The position numbers were made by a program, and so were the translations under genes. DNA of 17,133 nucleotides from DATBIO01 sp036556965 (GTDB taxonomy: Bacteria; Acidobacteriota; Vicinamibacteria; Fen-336). This document shows positions 1 through 6,382 of the stretch, piece after piece; position 1 is the first letter of the stretch, and each line of letters opens with the position of its first letter. The notes under the pieces were generated by a model that saw only the letters and a list, made by a program, of their open reading frames with translations, was not told the origin of the DNA and made no database searches. The DNA is taken from assembly GCA_036556965.1 (NCBI GenBank), contig DATBIO010000214.1, positions 1-17,133 on the forward strand, given 5' to 3'.

Positions 1-1825
1 CGGTCTTCTCGGCCACGGCCAGGAGGTTGTTGATGTCCTCCGGGCGATACAGGCGTCGGCCGAGGGGGCTCCGGCCGGGCCAGAAGCGCGCGGCCAGCCG
101 CTCGTCCACGATCACCACGGGCGGGGCGCCCGCGGCGTCGCCGTCCTGGAAGAAGCGCCCGTCCATGAGGCGCACGCCCATGGCCTCGAAGAAGCCCGGC
201 GTGACGTCCACCATGGTGGGCGAGATGACCGACTCTCCGGGCTTCATCTGGTAGCCCTCGGCCAGGATGACGGAGTCGCTGTGGGAGCCGCCCAGGGGGA
301 TGCTGTCGGTGGCCCCCGCGGCGGCCACGCCGGGCAGGACGCGGACCCGTCGCAGGGCCTCGCCCGCGAAGGCCCGCAGGGCGGGCGCATCCGCGTACCG
401 CGAGCGCGGCAGGACCACGGAGGCGGTGAAGACGCGCTCCGGTACGAACCCCGGGTCGAGCTCCAGGACGCGGCGGAAGCTGGCCAGGAGGAGGCCGCCG
501 CCCACCAGGAGGACGAAGGTGAACGCCACCTGCGCCACCACCAGGGCCCGGCGCACCCGGCGCGCGCGCGCGCCCGCGCTGCTGGCGCGGCCCTCCTCGC
601 GCAGGACCACGCCGAGGTTCGCGGGCAGGACCGAGGCGGCGGGGACGAGGCCCATGCCCACGCCGATCACGGCGGTGAGGGCGAGGGTGTAGAGCACGGC
701 GGCGCCGTCCAGGGCGACGTCGGCGCCGTAGGGAAGGTCCTGGAGGTCGAGGCTGCCCAGGGCACGGAGGGTCAGGCGGGCCAGGACCAGCCCCAGCCCC
801 GCCGCGGCCACGGCCAGGACCAGGCTCTCCGTGACGAGCTGGCGCACCACCGCCGCCCGGCCCGCGCCCAGGGCCAGCCGCGTGGCCATCTCCTTGAGGC
901 GCGCGCGGGCGCGCACGAGGGTCAGGCTGCCCACGTTCACGCATCCGATGGAGAGCACGAGCAGGGCGCCGCCCCACAGCAGGTAGAGGATCGGTCTCAC
1001 CCCCCGTACGAGGTGGTCCGCGTAGCCGTCGACCACGGTGCGGAAGCCCGCGTTGACCAGCAGCTCCTTGTACTGCGGGAAGCGCTCGAGGTTGGCCGCG
1101 TTGAGCGCGTCCACCTGCGCCTGTGCCTGCTCCAGGGTGGCGCCCGGGACCAGCCGCCCGATGTTCCAGTAGTTGTTGCTGTGACGCCGCTCGTCCGACC
1201 GCTGCTCGGGGGTGAAGGCGAGGGGCCGCCACAACGTCACCCCCGGATCGAAGGCATCGAAGGCGGCGGGCATCACCCCGACCACGCGGTAAGGCTGGCC
1301 GTCCAGGCTCAGGTCCTTCCCCACCACGTCCTCGGCCCCCGCGAAGGCGCGTTTCCAGAAGCCCTCGCTCAGGATGACCTTGTTCTCGTTGCCGACCTCG
1401 CCCTCCTCCTCGCCGAAGACGCGCCCCAGGCGGGGCCCCACGCGCGTCAGGCGGAAGAAGGAGGGCGTCACGCTGGCCACGCGGACGCGCAGCGGGCGCC
1501 CTTCCTGTCCGACCGTCACGTCGTCGTGGTCGAGGAGCGCCTGCTCCTCGAGGACGGTCACCGCCGTCCGGCGGTCGTAGTAGTCGGGTACTCCCGAGTT
1601 GGAGCTGTCGACCGCCCCCGCTCCCGGATACACGTTGCTCATGAGGAGGATGCGCTCGGGCTCGGGCACGGGCAGGGGCCGCAGGAGGACGTGGTAGACC
1701 AGCGAGAAGAGGGCCACGTTGGCCCCCAGGCAGATGGACAGGGTCAGCAGTGCGGTCAGGCTGAAGGCCCTGTCCTGGCCGAGGAGCCGCAGGCTCAGGC
1801 GCAGGTCGCGCTTCAGGCTGTCCAT
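1..1825 (-). CDS. ADOP/MacB-FtsX family ABC transporter permease (3' part beyond the left edge)
   Basis: Membrane permease of the MacB/FtsX superfamily, partial: 608 codons are visible without a stop. The ATG at 1825 is preceded by a good ribosome site (AGGGAGG, about 5 bases away). Order: TM helix about 21-45 with the typical 'LTLSICLGANVALFSLV' character, a MacB-type periplasmic core domain about 50-265, then the first FtsX block with TM segments near 277-303, 330-352 and 375-400. The conserved cytoplasmic stretch (RARARLKEMATRLALGAG, 305-322) lies inside that block. Another TM follows at about 425-448, then a second periplasmic core domain beginning near 455. The duplicated core without a fused ATPase, and no ATPase gene next to it, matches the 'duplicated orphan permease' family common in Acidobacteriota. 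The second FtsX block must lie outside the window. The substrate cannot be told. It could be the last gene of the msrA-VOC-patatin run, with a 92-bp gap. Confidence 0.9.
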   Translation of the reverse strand, partial: MDSLKRDLRLSLRLLGQDRAFSLTALLTLSICLGANVALFSLVYHVLLRPLPVPEPERILLMSNVYPGAGAVDSSNSGVPDYYDRRTAVTVLEEQALLDHDDVTVGQEGRPLRVRVASVTPSFFRLTRVGPRLGRVFGEEEGEVGNENKVILSEGFWKRAFAGAEDVVGKDLSLDGQPYRVVGVMPAAFDAFDPGVTLWRPLAFTPEQRSDERRHSNNYWNIGRLVPGATLEQAQAQVDALNAANLERFPQYKELLVNAGFRTVVDGYADHLVRGVRPILYLLWGGALLVLSIGCVNVGSLTLVRARARLKEMATRLALGAGRAAVVRQLVTESLVLAVAAAGLGLVLARLTLRALGSLDLQDLPYGADVALDGAAVLYTLALTAVIGVGMGLVPAASVLPANLGVVLREEGRASSAGARARRVRRALVVAQVAFTFVLLVGGGLLLASFRRVLELDPGFVPERVFTASVVLPRSRYADAPALRAFAGEALRRVRVLPGVAAAGATDSIPLGGSHSDSVILAEGYQMKPGESVISPTMVDVTPGFFEAMGVRLMDGRFFQDGDAAGAPPVVIVDERLAARFWPGRSPLGRRLYRPEDINNLLAVAEKT

Positions 1826-1917
1826 GGAGGCCTCCCTGCCGGGCGGACGACCGGCTGGCCATGTAACGAGCGGGAGGCGGTCAGGGTTCTCGAAAAGGGG
1901 CCGCCCCGTGGGCCGCC

Positions 1918-3153
1918 TCAGCCGCGGCCGAGGAGGGCGCGCCGGCCGCTGTCCACGAGCGCTTCCCGCAGCTCGGCCTCGGTGCGGGCGGGCGGGTACC
2001 ACTCGGGATGCGGCACCCGCGCCGGCGGCACGGGCGCGGGCAGGAGGGAGGGGAGGTGGGCGCGCAGCGCGGCCTCCAGCAGCGTGTACCCGTGGTTCAT
2101 GAGGACGCCGGCCTCGGCATCGGAGAAGGCGTCGAGGTCGGTACGGATCTCCGCCACCGTCTCGCGCGCCAGCTCCTTGCCGTAGCCCTCGTAGTCGCCG
2201 TAGCGGGACGGCGCGCTGCCCACCCCCCAGTAGGCGCCCTCCAGGACGCCCGTGGCGAAGCTGGCGATCAGCCAGCGCTTGCGCAGCGCGCGCGCCTGCG
2301 CCTCCTGGATGCCCTGGTAGCGCGGGATGCGCCAGAGCAGGCCCTTGTCCCCCTCGTGCGTGAAGATGCCGCCCGCGTCGGAGACGAGCACCACGGCGTG
2401 GCTCTTCCACACGGGCTCCAGGCCCATGTTGTCGTAGTCGCCGCCGTCGGTCAGGCGCAGGCCGCGGATGCAGGCGTCGCGCTCGGGCCCCCGGGGGGCG
2501 CGCCCTCCCGTGAGGGCGCCGGGGTCGAGCCGCATCTTCATGGGGTCGAACACGGGCGGGAAGCACGCGGAGGCGGCCACCGCGCGGGCCAGGGGAAAGC
2601 CCGCGGGAGGAGGCTGGTAGCCGGCCTGGTAGCTGCCCATGGCCTCGCGCGTGAAGACCCAGCCCACGCCGTAGGCCATGTCCGTGGCGCAGAAGACGAA
2701 CGACGGCACCGAGGGCAGCGCGGCCAGGCGCAGCGCGGTCAGCTCCTCGTAACGCCGGGCCAGCTCCTCCACCCCGGTCGTGCTGTCGGCCCAGTTCCAG
2801 GGGAGCAGGCGCTTCAGGAAGGCGCGGGTGCGGATGTCCCGCCGCGTGAAGGCACGCAGCGGGGCCTCCACCTCGCGGATCCAGGCCGCGCGGTCCATGG
2901 ACGCGTCCTGCCGCGCCAGGGCCGTGGCCAACTGCGCGGCGGCGATGCTGCCCCCGGAGACGGAGGAGACGGTGCGGAAGTCGGGGCGCGCCAGCACCCC
3001 CAGCTCGTGCAACCGCCGCAGCGCGCCGAGGTGGAAGAGGGTGGCCCGGTAGCCGCCGCCGGAGAGGCACAGGCCGATGCCGCGCCGCCGCGTCCGCGGC
3101 AGCGGCTCGTACTTCGGCTCCGTCTCGGGATCGGCGGGCAGCGGCTCCGGCAT
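1918..3153 (-). CDS. Patatin-like phospholipase family protein
   Basis: A 411-residue patatin-fold serine acyl hydrolase, expected to cleave acyl esters of lipids with a Ser-Asp dyad. Visible motifs in order: oxyanion-hole glycine loop SGGGYRA at 31-37; nucleophile elbow S64-V-S66-G-G68, where the usual first Gly of GxSxG is Ser; the conserved block ASACFPPVFDP near 194-204; and the dyad Asp in D236-G-G. No signal peptide is seen, so it is probably cytosolic or peripheral on the membrane. The C-terminal 120 residues carry helices and are less typical. ATG at 3153 is chosen because homology begins soon after (GIGLCLSGGG). No convincing Shine-Dalgarno site is visible there. It follows the VOC gene by 59 bases on the same strand. 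The true substrate is unknown. Confidence 0.9.
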   Translation of the reverse strand: MPEPLPADPETEPKYEPLPRTRRRGIGLCLSGGGYRATLFHLGALRRLHELGVLARPDFRTVSSVSGGSIAAAQLATALARQDASMDRAAWIREVEAPLRAFTRRDIRTRAFLKRLLPWNWADSTTGVEELARRYEELTALRLAALPSVPSFVFCATDMAYGVGWVFTREAMGSYQAGYQPPPAGFPLARAVAASACFPPVFDPMKMRLDPGALTGGRAPRGPERDACIRGLRLTDGGDYDNMGLEPVWKSHAVVLVSDAGGIFTHEGDKGLLWRIPRYQGIQEAQARALRKRWLIASFATGVLEGAYWGVGSAPSRYGDYEGYGKELARETVAEIRTDLDAFSDAEAGVLMNHGYTLLEAALRAHLPSLLPAPVPPARVPHPEWYPPARTEAELREALVDSGRRALLGRG

Positions 3154-3212
3154 GGGCGCGCTTCGGGACCGCCCACCCTATCCGCGCCCGGGGCCCGGGG
3201 TCAACGCCGCGA

Positions 3213-3671
3213 TCAGGCCTGCGGCATCTCGGCGGCCATGCGCCGCTTCATCTCCTCGGGCGAGACGTCCTCCTTGTGCGTGCAGACGGTCCAGAGGTGG
3301 CCGAAGGGGTCCTTGAGCTGGCCCGAGCGGTCACCGTAGAACTGGTCCTGCATCGGGCGCGTCTCCGTGCCGCCCGCGGCCAGCGCGCGCTGGAACATGG
3401 CGTCGCAGTCCTCGGTGTAGATGGCCATGCCCACCGGCGAGCCCCCGTAGGACTCCGGGGAGCGCGAGCCCATCTCCGGGAACTCGTCGGCCAGCATCAG
3501 GGTCGAGTCGCCGATCCGGATCTCGGCATGGCCGACCCTGTCCCCCATGGGCAGGCGGTACAGCTCCACCGCGCCGAACGCCTCCTTGTAGTAGTCGATG
3601 GCCGCCGCCGCCCCCTTGACGCTCAGGTAGGGCGTGACGGTGTGGTAACCCTCCGGAACCGGCTTGGCCAT
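3213..3671 (-). CDS. VOC superfamily (PhnB/glyoxalase-like) protein
   Basis: A 152-residue vicinal-oxygen-chelate protein of the PhnB-like group, with two beta-alpha-beta-beta-beta modules. The N-terminal half has VTPYLSVKGAAAAIDYYKEAFG (12-33) and the metal-side GHAEIRIGDS (47-56). The C-terminal half has the family signature FYGDRSGQLKDPFGHLW (111-127), with H48, E50 or D55, and H125 as possible metal ligands. The start is at 3671 and not nine codons upstream, because a strong AGGAGG lies seven bases before this ATG. Members of this family are often annotated as bleomycin resistance or glyoxalase proteins, but the reaction cannot be assigned from sequence. It sits 44 bases after msrA on the same strand, so co-transcription is likely. 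Confidence 0.9.
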   Translation of the reverse strand: MAKPVPEGYHTVTPYLSVKGAAAAIDYYKEAFGAVELYRLPMGDRVGHAEIRIGDSTLMLADEFPEMGSRSPESYGGSPVGMAIYTEDCDAMFQRALAAGGTETRPMQDQFYGDRSGQLKDPFGHLWTVCTHKEDVSPEEMKRRMAAEMPQA

Positions 3672-3715
3672 GGCGCGCCTCCTGTCTCCTCCGGCCATCG
3701 TACCGGAGGCCGTCC

Positions 3716-4357
3716 TCAGTGCGGCGCCTTGCCCCAGAGATCCTCCAGCCGCGCGTCGCGCCCGCAGTTGAAGCGGTAGAACCGGTAGCGCACGGGGTTC
3801 TTCTTGTAGTAGTCCTGGTGGTATTCCTCGGCGCGGTAGAAGGGACCCGCCTCCTCGATGGGGGTGACCAGGGGCTCCTTGAACCGCTTGGCCGCCGCCA
3901 CCCGGGCCTTGGACTCCTCCGCCTGCCGGCGCTGCTCCGCGTCATGAACGAAGATGCCGGTGCGGTACTGCTCTCCCACGTCGCAGAACTGGCGGTCCCG
4001 CACCGTGGGGTCGATGTTCTTCCAGAAGACCTCCAGGAGCGTGCCGTAGCTCACCTTGGCCGGGTCGAACACGACCTCCACCGCCTCCGTGTGCCCGGTG
4101 CCGCCCGAGGAGACCTGCTCGTAGCTGGGGTTGGGGAGCCGCCCGCCGGTGTATCCCGAGGTGACGGACACCACTCCCGGCAGCTTCTCGTACGGCGGCT
4201 CCATGCACCAGAAGCAGCCGCCGGCGAAGGTGGCCCGGGCCAGCCCGGTCGGCGGCGCCCCCGTGACGGAGGTCTGCTCCGCCCGTGCCGTCCAGACCGC
4301 CAGCCCGGCCGCGGCCAGCCCGGCCGCCGCCAGGCCCACGGCGAAACGCAAACGCAT
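3716..4357 (-). CDS. msrA: Peptide-methionine (S)-S-oxide reductase MsrA, exported
   Basis: Reduces the S epimer of methionine sulfoxide in proteins. The 213 residues include the hallmark GCFWCMEPP (47-55), with nucleophilic C48, followed by SGYTGG (67-72), GHTEAVEV (88-95) and FCDVGEQYRTGIF (124-136). A distal cysteine, C198 (FNCGR), is placed to act as resolving Cys. Residues 5-26 form a cleavable-looking signal peptide (hydrophobic core, then WTARA|E), so the enzyme probably works outside the cytoplasm. The ATG at 4357 is well supported by GGAGGT three bases upstream. It is divergent from msrB with 55 bases between the starts, so both epimer-specific enzymes may share one control region. 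An exported pair would protect envelope proteins from oxidants. Confidence 0.96.
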   Translation of the reverse strand: MRLRFAVGLAAAGLAAAGLAVWTARAEQTSVTGAPPTGLARATFAGGCFWCMEPPYEKLPGVVSVTSGYTGGRLPNPSYEQVSSGGTGHTEAVEVVFDPAKVSYGTLLEVFWKNIDPTVRDRQFCDVGEQYRTGIFVHDAEQRRQAEESKARVAAAKRFKEPLVTPIEEAGPFYRAEEYHQDYYKKNPVRYRFYRFNCGRDARLEDLWGKAPH

Positions 4358-4412
4358 GTCACCTCCGCGTCAGGGGGGAATCGGCACGCAACCCGGCGGC
4401 GATACCCCAGGT
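4358..4412. promoter_or_regulatory. Divergent msrA/msrB intergenic region
   Basis: These 55 bases separate the two divergent start codons and must hold or adjoin promoters for both genes unless these lie inside the coding regions. What is seen: the strong msrA ribosome site (complement of 4361-4366), an oligo-G run near 4373-4378, and no convincing sigma-70 boxes. The msrB side has only AGGT directly against the ATG and no spaced Shine-Dalgarno site. No clear operator dyad was found. Confidence 0.45.
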
Positions 4413-4961
4413 ATGAGACTAGCCCTGCTGGCCGTCCTGGTGGCGCTCCTGGCCCTCGGCGCCTACCTGGCCCGGGAGACCGGCGCCGGCACCGCTCCCC
4501 CGGCGCCGGTCCCTGCCCCGGGCCCGCTGCGCCTCTATTCGGACAACGACAAGGGCTACGTGCTGCTTCCCGCCGTGGTCAAGACGGACGAGGAGTGGCG
4601 GAAGCAGCTCACCCCCGAGCAGTTCCGGGTCACCCGGCGGGCGGGCACGGAGCGGGCCTTCACCGGCCCGCACGGGAACGAGCACCGCCACGGCCTCTAC
4701 CGGTGCGTCGCCTGCGGCACCGACCTGTTCCGCTCGGAGGCCAGGTTCGATTCGGGGACGGGGTGGCCCAGCTTCTTCGAGCCGGTGGCCCCGGACAACG
4801 TCGAGACGCGGCTGGACAGGAGCCTCTTCCAGGTGCGCGTGGAGGTGCTCTGCCGCCGCTGCGGCGCGCACCTGGGCCACGTCTTCAGCGACGGCCCCCG
4901 GCCCACCGGCCTGCGGTACTGCATGAACGGCACCGCCCTCGCCTTCACGCCCCGGCCTTAG
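4413..4961 (+). CDS. msrB: Peptide-methionine (R)-S-oxide reductase MsrB, membrane-targeted
   Basis: Reduces the R epimer of methionine sulfoxide in proteins. The protein is 182 residues long. Residues 3-19 are a hydrophobic signal or anchor followed by a Pro/Ala-rich linker (28-38) with no lipobox cysteine, so export or anchoring is expected. The SelR domain runs 56-180: FRVTRRAGTERAFTG (71-85), zinc pairs C98/C101 and C147/C150, FDSGTGWPSFFEP (112-124), and catalytic C170 in RYCMN. The usual resolving cysteine of 'SGCGWPS' is Thr115 here, so recycling must use another cysteine or direct reduction. This ATG is chosen because upstream in-frame codons overlap msrA antisense, and this start gives the hydrophobic leader. 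The next gene begins 21 bases after the stop. Confidence 0.95.
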   Translation: MRLALLAVLVALLALGAYLARETGAGTAPPAPVPAPGPLRLYSDNDKGYVLLPAVVKTDEEWRKQLTPEQFRVTRRAGTERAFTGPHGNEHRHGLYRCVACGTDLFRSEARFDSGTGWPSFFEPVAPDNVETRLDRSLFQVRVEVLCRRCGAHLGHVFSDGPRPTGLRYCMNGTALAFTPRP

Positions 4962-4982
4962 AATGGGCGGCCGGAGGACAGG

Positions 4983-5306
4983 ATGGCCTACACCTACCAC
5001 GAGCTCGCGGCCAAGACCGTCGCCGAGCTGAGGGACATCGCCAAGGGCATCGAGCACGACGCGGTGCGGGGCTACACGCAGATGAACAAGGAGCGGCTGC
5101 TGCCCGCCATCTGCAGCGCCCTGGGCGTGGAGATGCACGAGCAGCACCAGGCGGTGGGCATCAACAAGGCGGAGCTCAAGGCGCGCATGCGCGACCTCAA
5201 GAAGCAGCGCGCCAAGGCGCTGGAGACCCACGACTCGGGGCAGCTCAAGTCCATCCGCCGCCACATCCACCGCCTGAACCGGCAGATCCGCGCCCACACC
5301 GTCTAG
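4983..5306 (+). CDS. Small Rho_N/SAP-like helical protein of unknown function
   Basis: A 107-residue, soluble, strongly charged protein. The N-terminal part (3-50) has the helix-turn-helix look of Rho termination factor N-terminal or SAP/HeH-type modules ('YTYHELAAKTVAELRDIAKGI' followed by 'KERLLPAICSALGV'), which in known proteins bind nucleic acids. Residues 61-103 form a long basic helical or coiled-coil segment (KAELKARMRDLKKQRAKAL, then IRRHIHRLNRQIRA). The ATG is preceded by GGAGGACAGG, a good ribosome site. It lies 21 bases after msrB and 7 bases before the CULT gene, so it is very likely co-transcribed with both. The domain call is from recall of similar small proteins, and the cellular role is unknown. 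Confidence 0.85.
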   Translation: MAYTYHELAAKTVAELRDIAKGIEHDAVRGYTQMNKERLLPAICSALGVEMHEQHQAVGINKAELKARMRDLKKQRAKALETHDSGQLKSIRRHIHRLNRQIRAHTV

Positions 5307-5313
5307 GGCCGCC

Positions 5314-5712
5314 GTGCGCGCCCCCCTCCTCTGCTTCCGCGCCGAGAGGGGCGCGGACGCGGGGACGCGCCACGGCGAGGGCGGCGGCGACGGCCGCCTC
5401 CTGGCCTGCGCCCGCTGCGGGCGGCCGGTGGCACGGCCCGCGGACCGCACGTCGGTCGCGGGTGCGCACGAGCACACCTTCGCCAACCCGCTCGGCGTCC
5501 GCTTCCACATCGGCTGCTTCGCCGCGGCCCGGGGCTGCGCGCCCGAGGGCCCCGCCGTGGCCGAGTGGTCGTGGTTCCCCCCGCACACGTGGCAGGTCGA
5601 GCGCTGCGCCGCCTGCGGGGCGCACCTCGGCTGGCTCTTCCGCGACGGCGGGCGCCGCTTCCACGGCCTCATCCTCGACCGCCTGGTGGAGGTGGACGAG
5701 GGGGACGGATAG
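5314..5712 (+). CDS. CULT domain protein (cereblon thalidomide-binding-like, beta-tent fold)
   Basis: A 132-residue single-domain zinc protein that matches the CULT domain of cereblon. Zinc cysteines are C32-x-x-C35 and C98-x-x-C101. The aromatic cage is W87, W93 and W107, with spacing 6 and 14, identical to W380/W386/W400 of human cereblon and W79/W85/W99 of the bacterial Magnetospirillum protein. The surrounding WSWFPPHTW (85-93) and CGAHLGWLF (101-109) also match, including Phe109 for human F402. The residue equal to human H378 is Trp85. Known CULT domains bind glutarimide/uracil-like cyclic imides; no enzymatic activity is established. The GTG start at 5314 follows AGGG by about six bases, 7 bases after the previous stop. 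No signal peptide, so likely cytosolic. MsrB, two genes upstream, belongs to the same beta-tent fold class. Confidence 0.88.
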   Translation: MRAPLLCFRAERGADAGTRHGEGGGDGRLLACARCGRPVARPADRTSVAGAHEHTFANPLGVRFHIGCFAAARGCAPEGPAVAEWSWFPPHTWQVERCAACGAHLGWLFRDGGRRFHGLILDRLVEVDEGDG

Positions 5713-5739
5713 GCGGGCTCCGGGGTCACCGCCCCGCCT
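5711..5739. terminator. Possible bidirectional hairpin between convergent genes
   Basis: A perfect 7-bp inverted repeat, AGGCGGG (5711-5717) and CCCGCCT (5733-5739), with a 15-base loop lies exactly between the convergent stops at 5712 and 5746. Its position suits a shared transcription stop. There is no U-tract on either side and the left arm overlaps the CULT stop codon, so the call is weak. Confidence 0.3.
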
Positions 5740-5745
5740 CGAGGC

Positions 5746-6357
5746 TCAGGTGGCCCGGCCCACCAGGCCCGCCTCGAACATCCGCCGGTCCACGCCGGCC
5801 AGGCGCGCCACCTGCGCCGCGCTCAGCAGGGGATAGTGGCGAACGCCCACCAGCCACTGCGGGATCTGCCAGAGGTCCTCGTCCGCCGTCATCCACCGCT
5901 GGCCGTCGAAGCGGGCCAGGCTGAGCGGGCGCGAGTAGCGGCGCAGCGTCTTCTGCCGGCGCAGGTTGAAGTAGGACTCGACGTAGCTCAGCACGAGCTC
6001 GCGGATGGTGCGGTGGATGGGCTCGCGGTAGCGCAGGCCGGAGTAGTTGGAGCGCGCCACGGCGCCCCAGCCGCCGTCCTGGCGGAACACGGCCAGCACG
6101 TGGTCGTCGTCCCACACGCTCTCCAGGTCCACGATCAGGGGCGGGTGGCCCTGCACGCGCAGCGCGGCCGCGGCCAGCAGCGCGCCGTCCATGCACTGGA
6201 CCCTCCGCTCGCGCAGCACGCGCCGCGGCGAGCGGCAGCCCTCGCCCCTGACGTCGTAGTCCAGGCCGTCCAGGTACCGCTGGATGCGCCAGGGGGGAGT
6301 GAGGCGGCGCAGGAAGGCCGCCTCCTGCGGGGTGAGGCCGTAGAGGTCGCGGGGCAT
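5746..6357 (-). CDS. Small transglutaminase-like cysteine protein (putative)
   Basis: A 203-residue soluble protein without signal peptide. The order of elements resembles a minimal transglutaminase-like (papain-type) core: Cys55 at the start of a hydrophobic helix (QCMDGALLAAAALRVQGHPP, 54-73), then His86 in WDDDHVLAVF (82-91) followed by a strand, then GGWGAVARSN (95-104) where the third catalytic residue would be expected (Asn104 instead of the usual Asp). The rest is helical and rich in Arg/Tyr and is not recognised. ATG at 6357 is used; longer in-frame extensions run antisense through the divergent BtpA gene. No Shine-Dalgarno is visible, but TACCAT sits 8 bases before the ATG. The family call rests on motif order only. 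Activity may be absent. Confidence 0.6.
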   Translation of the reverse strand: MPRDLYGLTPQEAAFLRRLTPPWRIQRYLDGLDYDVRGEGCRSPRRVLRERRVQCMDGALLAAAALRVQGHPPLIVDLESVWDDDHVLAVFRQDGGWGAVARSNYSGLRYREPIHRTIRELVLSYVESYFNLRRQKTLRRYSRPLSLARFDGQRWMTADEDLWQIPQWLVGVRHYPLLSAAQVARLAGVDRRMFEAGLVGRAT

Positions 6358-6365
6358 GGTCGCGA

Positions 6366-6375
6366 ATGGTAGCCT
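6366..6375. promoter_or_regulatory. Overlapping divergent -10-like (TANNNT) motifs
   Basis: On the minus strand TACCAT (complement of 6366-6371) ends 8 bases before the ATG at 6357. On the plus strand TAGCCT (6370-6375) ends 7 bases before the ATG at 6383. Neither start has a clear Shine-Dalgarno sequence. This is what back-to-back promoters giving leaderless mRNAs would look like. A short dyad, CGCGA (6361-6365) and TCGCG (6375-6379), brackets the site and could be an operator or chance. No expression data were available. Confidence 0.35.
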
Positions 6376-6382
6376 CGCGGGC

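Noticed and set aside
281..2185. A 634-codon plus-strand open frame opposite the permease and patatin genes
   Set aside because: It runs antisense to two well-supported genes, has low-complexity Gly/Ala/Arg/Gln/His composition and no domain. Long antisense frames are expected at this GC content.
3672..3698. Nine-codon longer VOC protein
   Set aside because: A strong AGGAGG is correctly spaced only for the ATG at 3671 and lies inside the putative extension.
4131..4412. Upstream N-terminal extension of MsrB
   Set aside because: The extension is antisense to msrA, and starting at 4413 gives a proper hydrophobic leader directly before the MsrB domain.
3719..5836. A 705-codon plus-strand open frame spanning msrA antisense to the CULT gene
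   Set aside because: It is out of frame with msrB, the Rho_N-like gene and the CULT gene, all of which have strong motifs, and it shows no domain of its own.
6356..6382. Earlier BtpA start at 6356, overlapping the opposite ATG as CATG
   Set aside because: Family members begin close to the later methionine, and the later ATG sits at the expected distance from a TANNNT box. It is not excluded.
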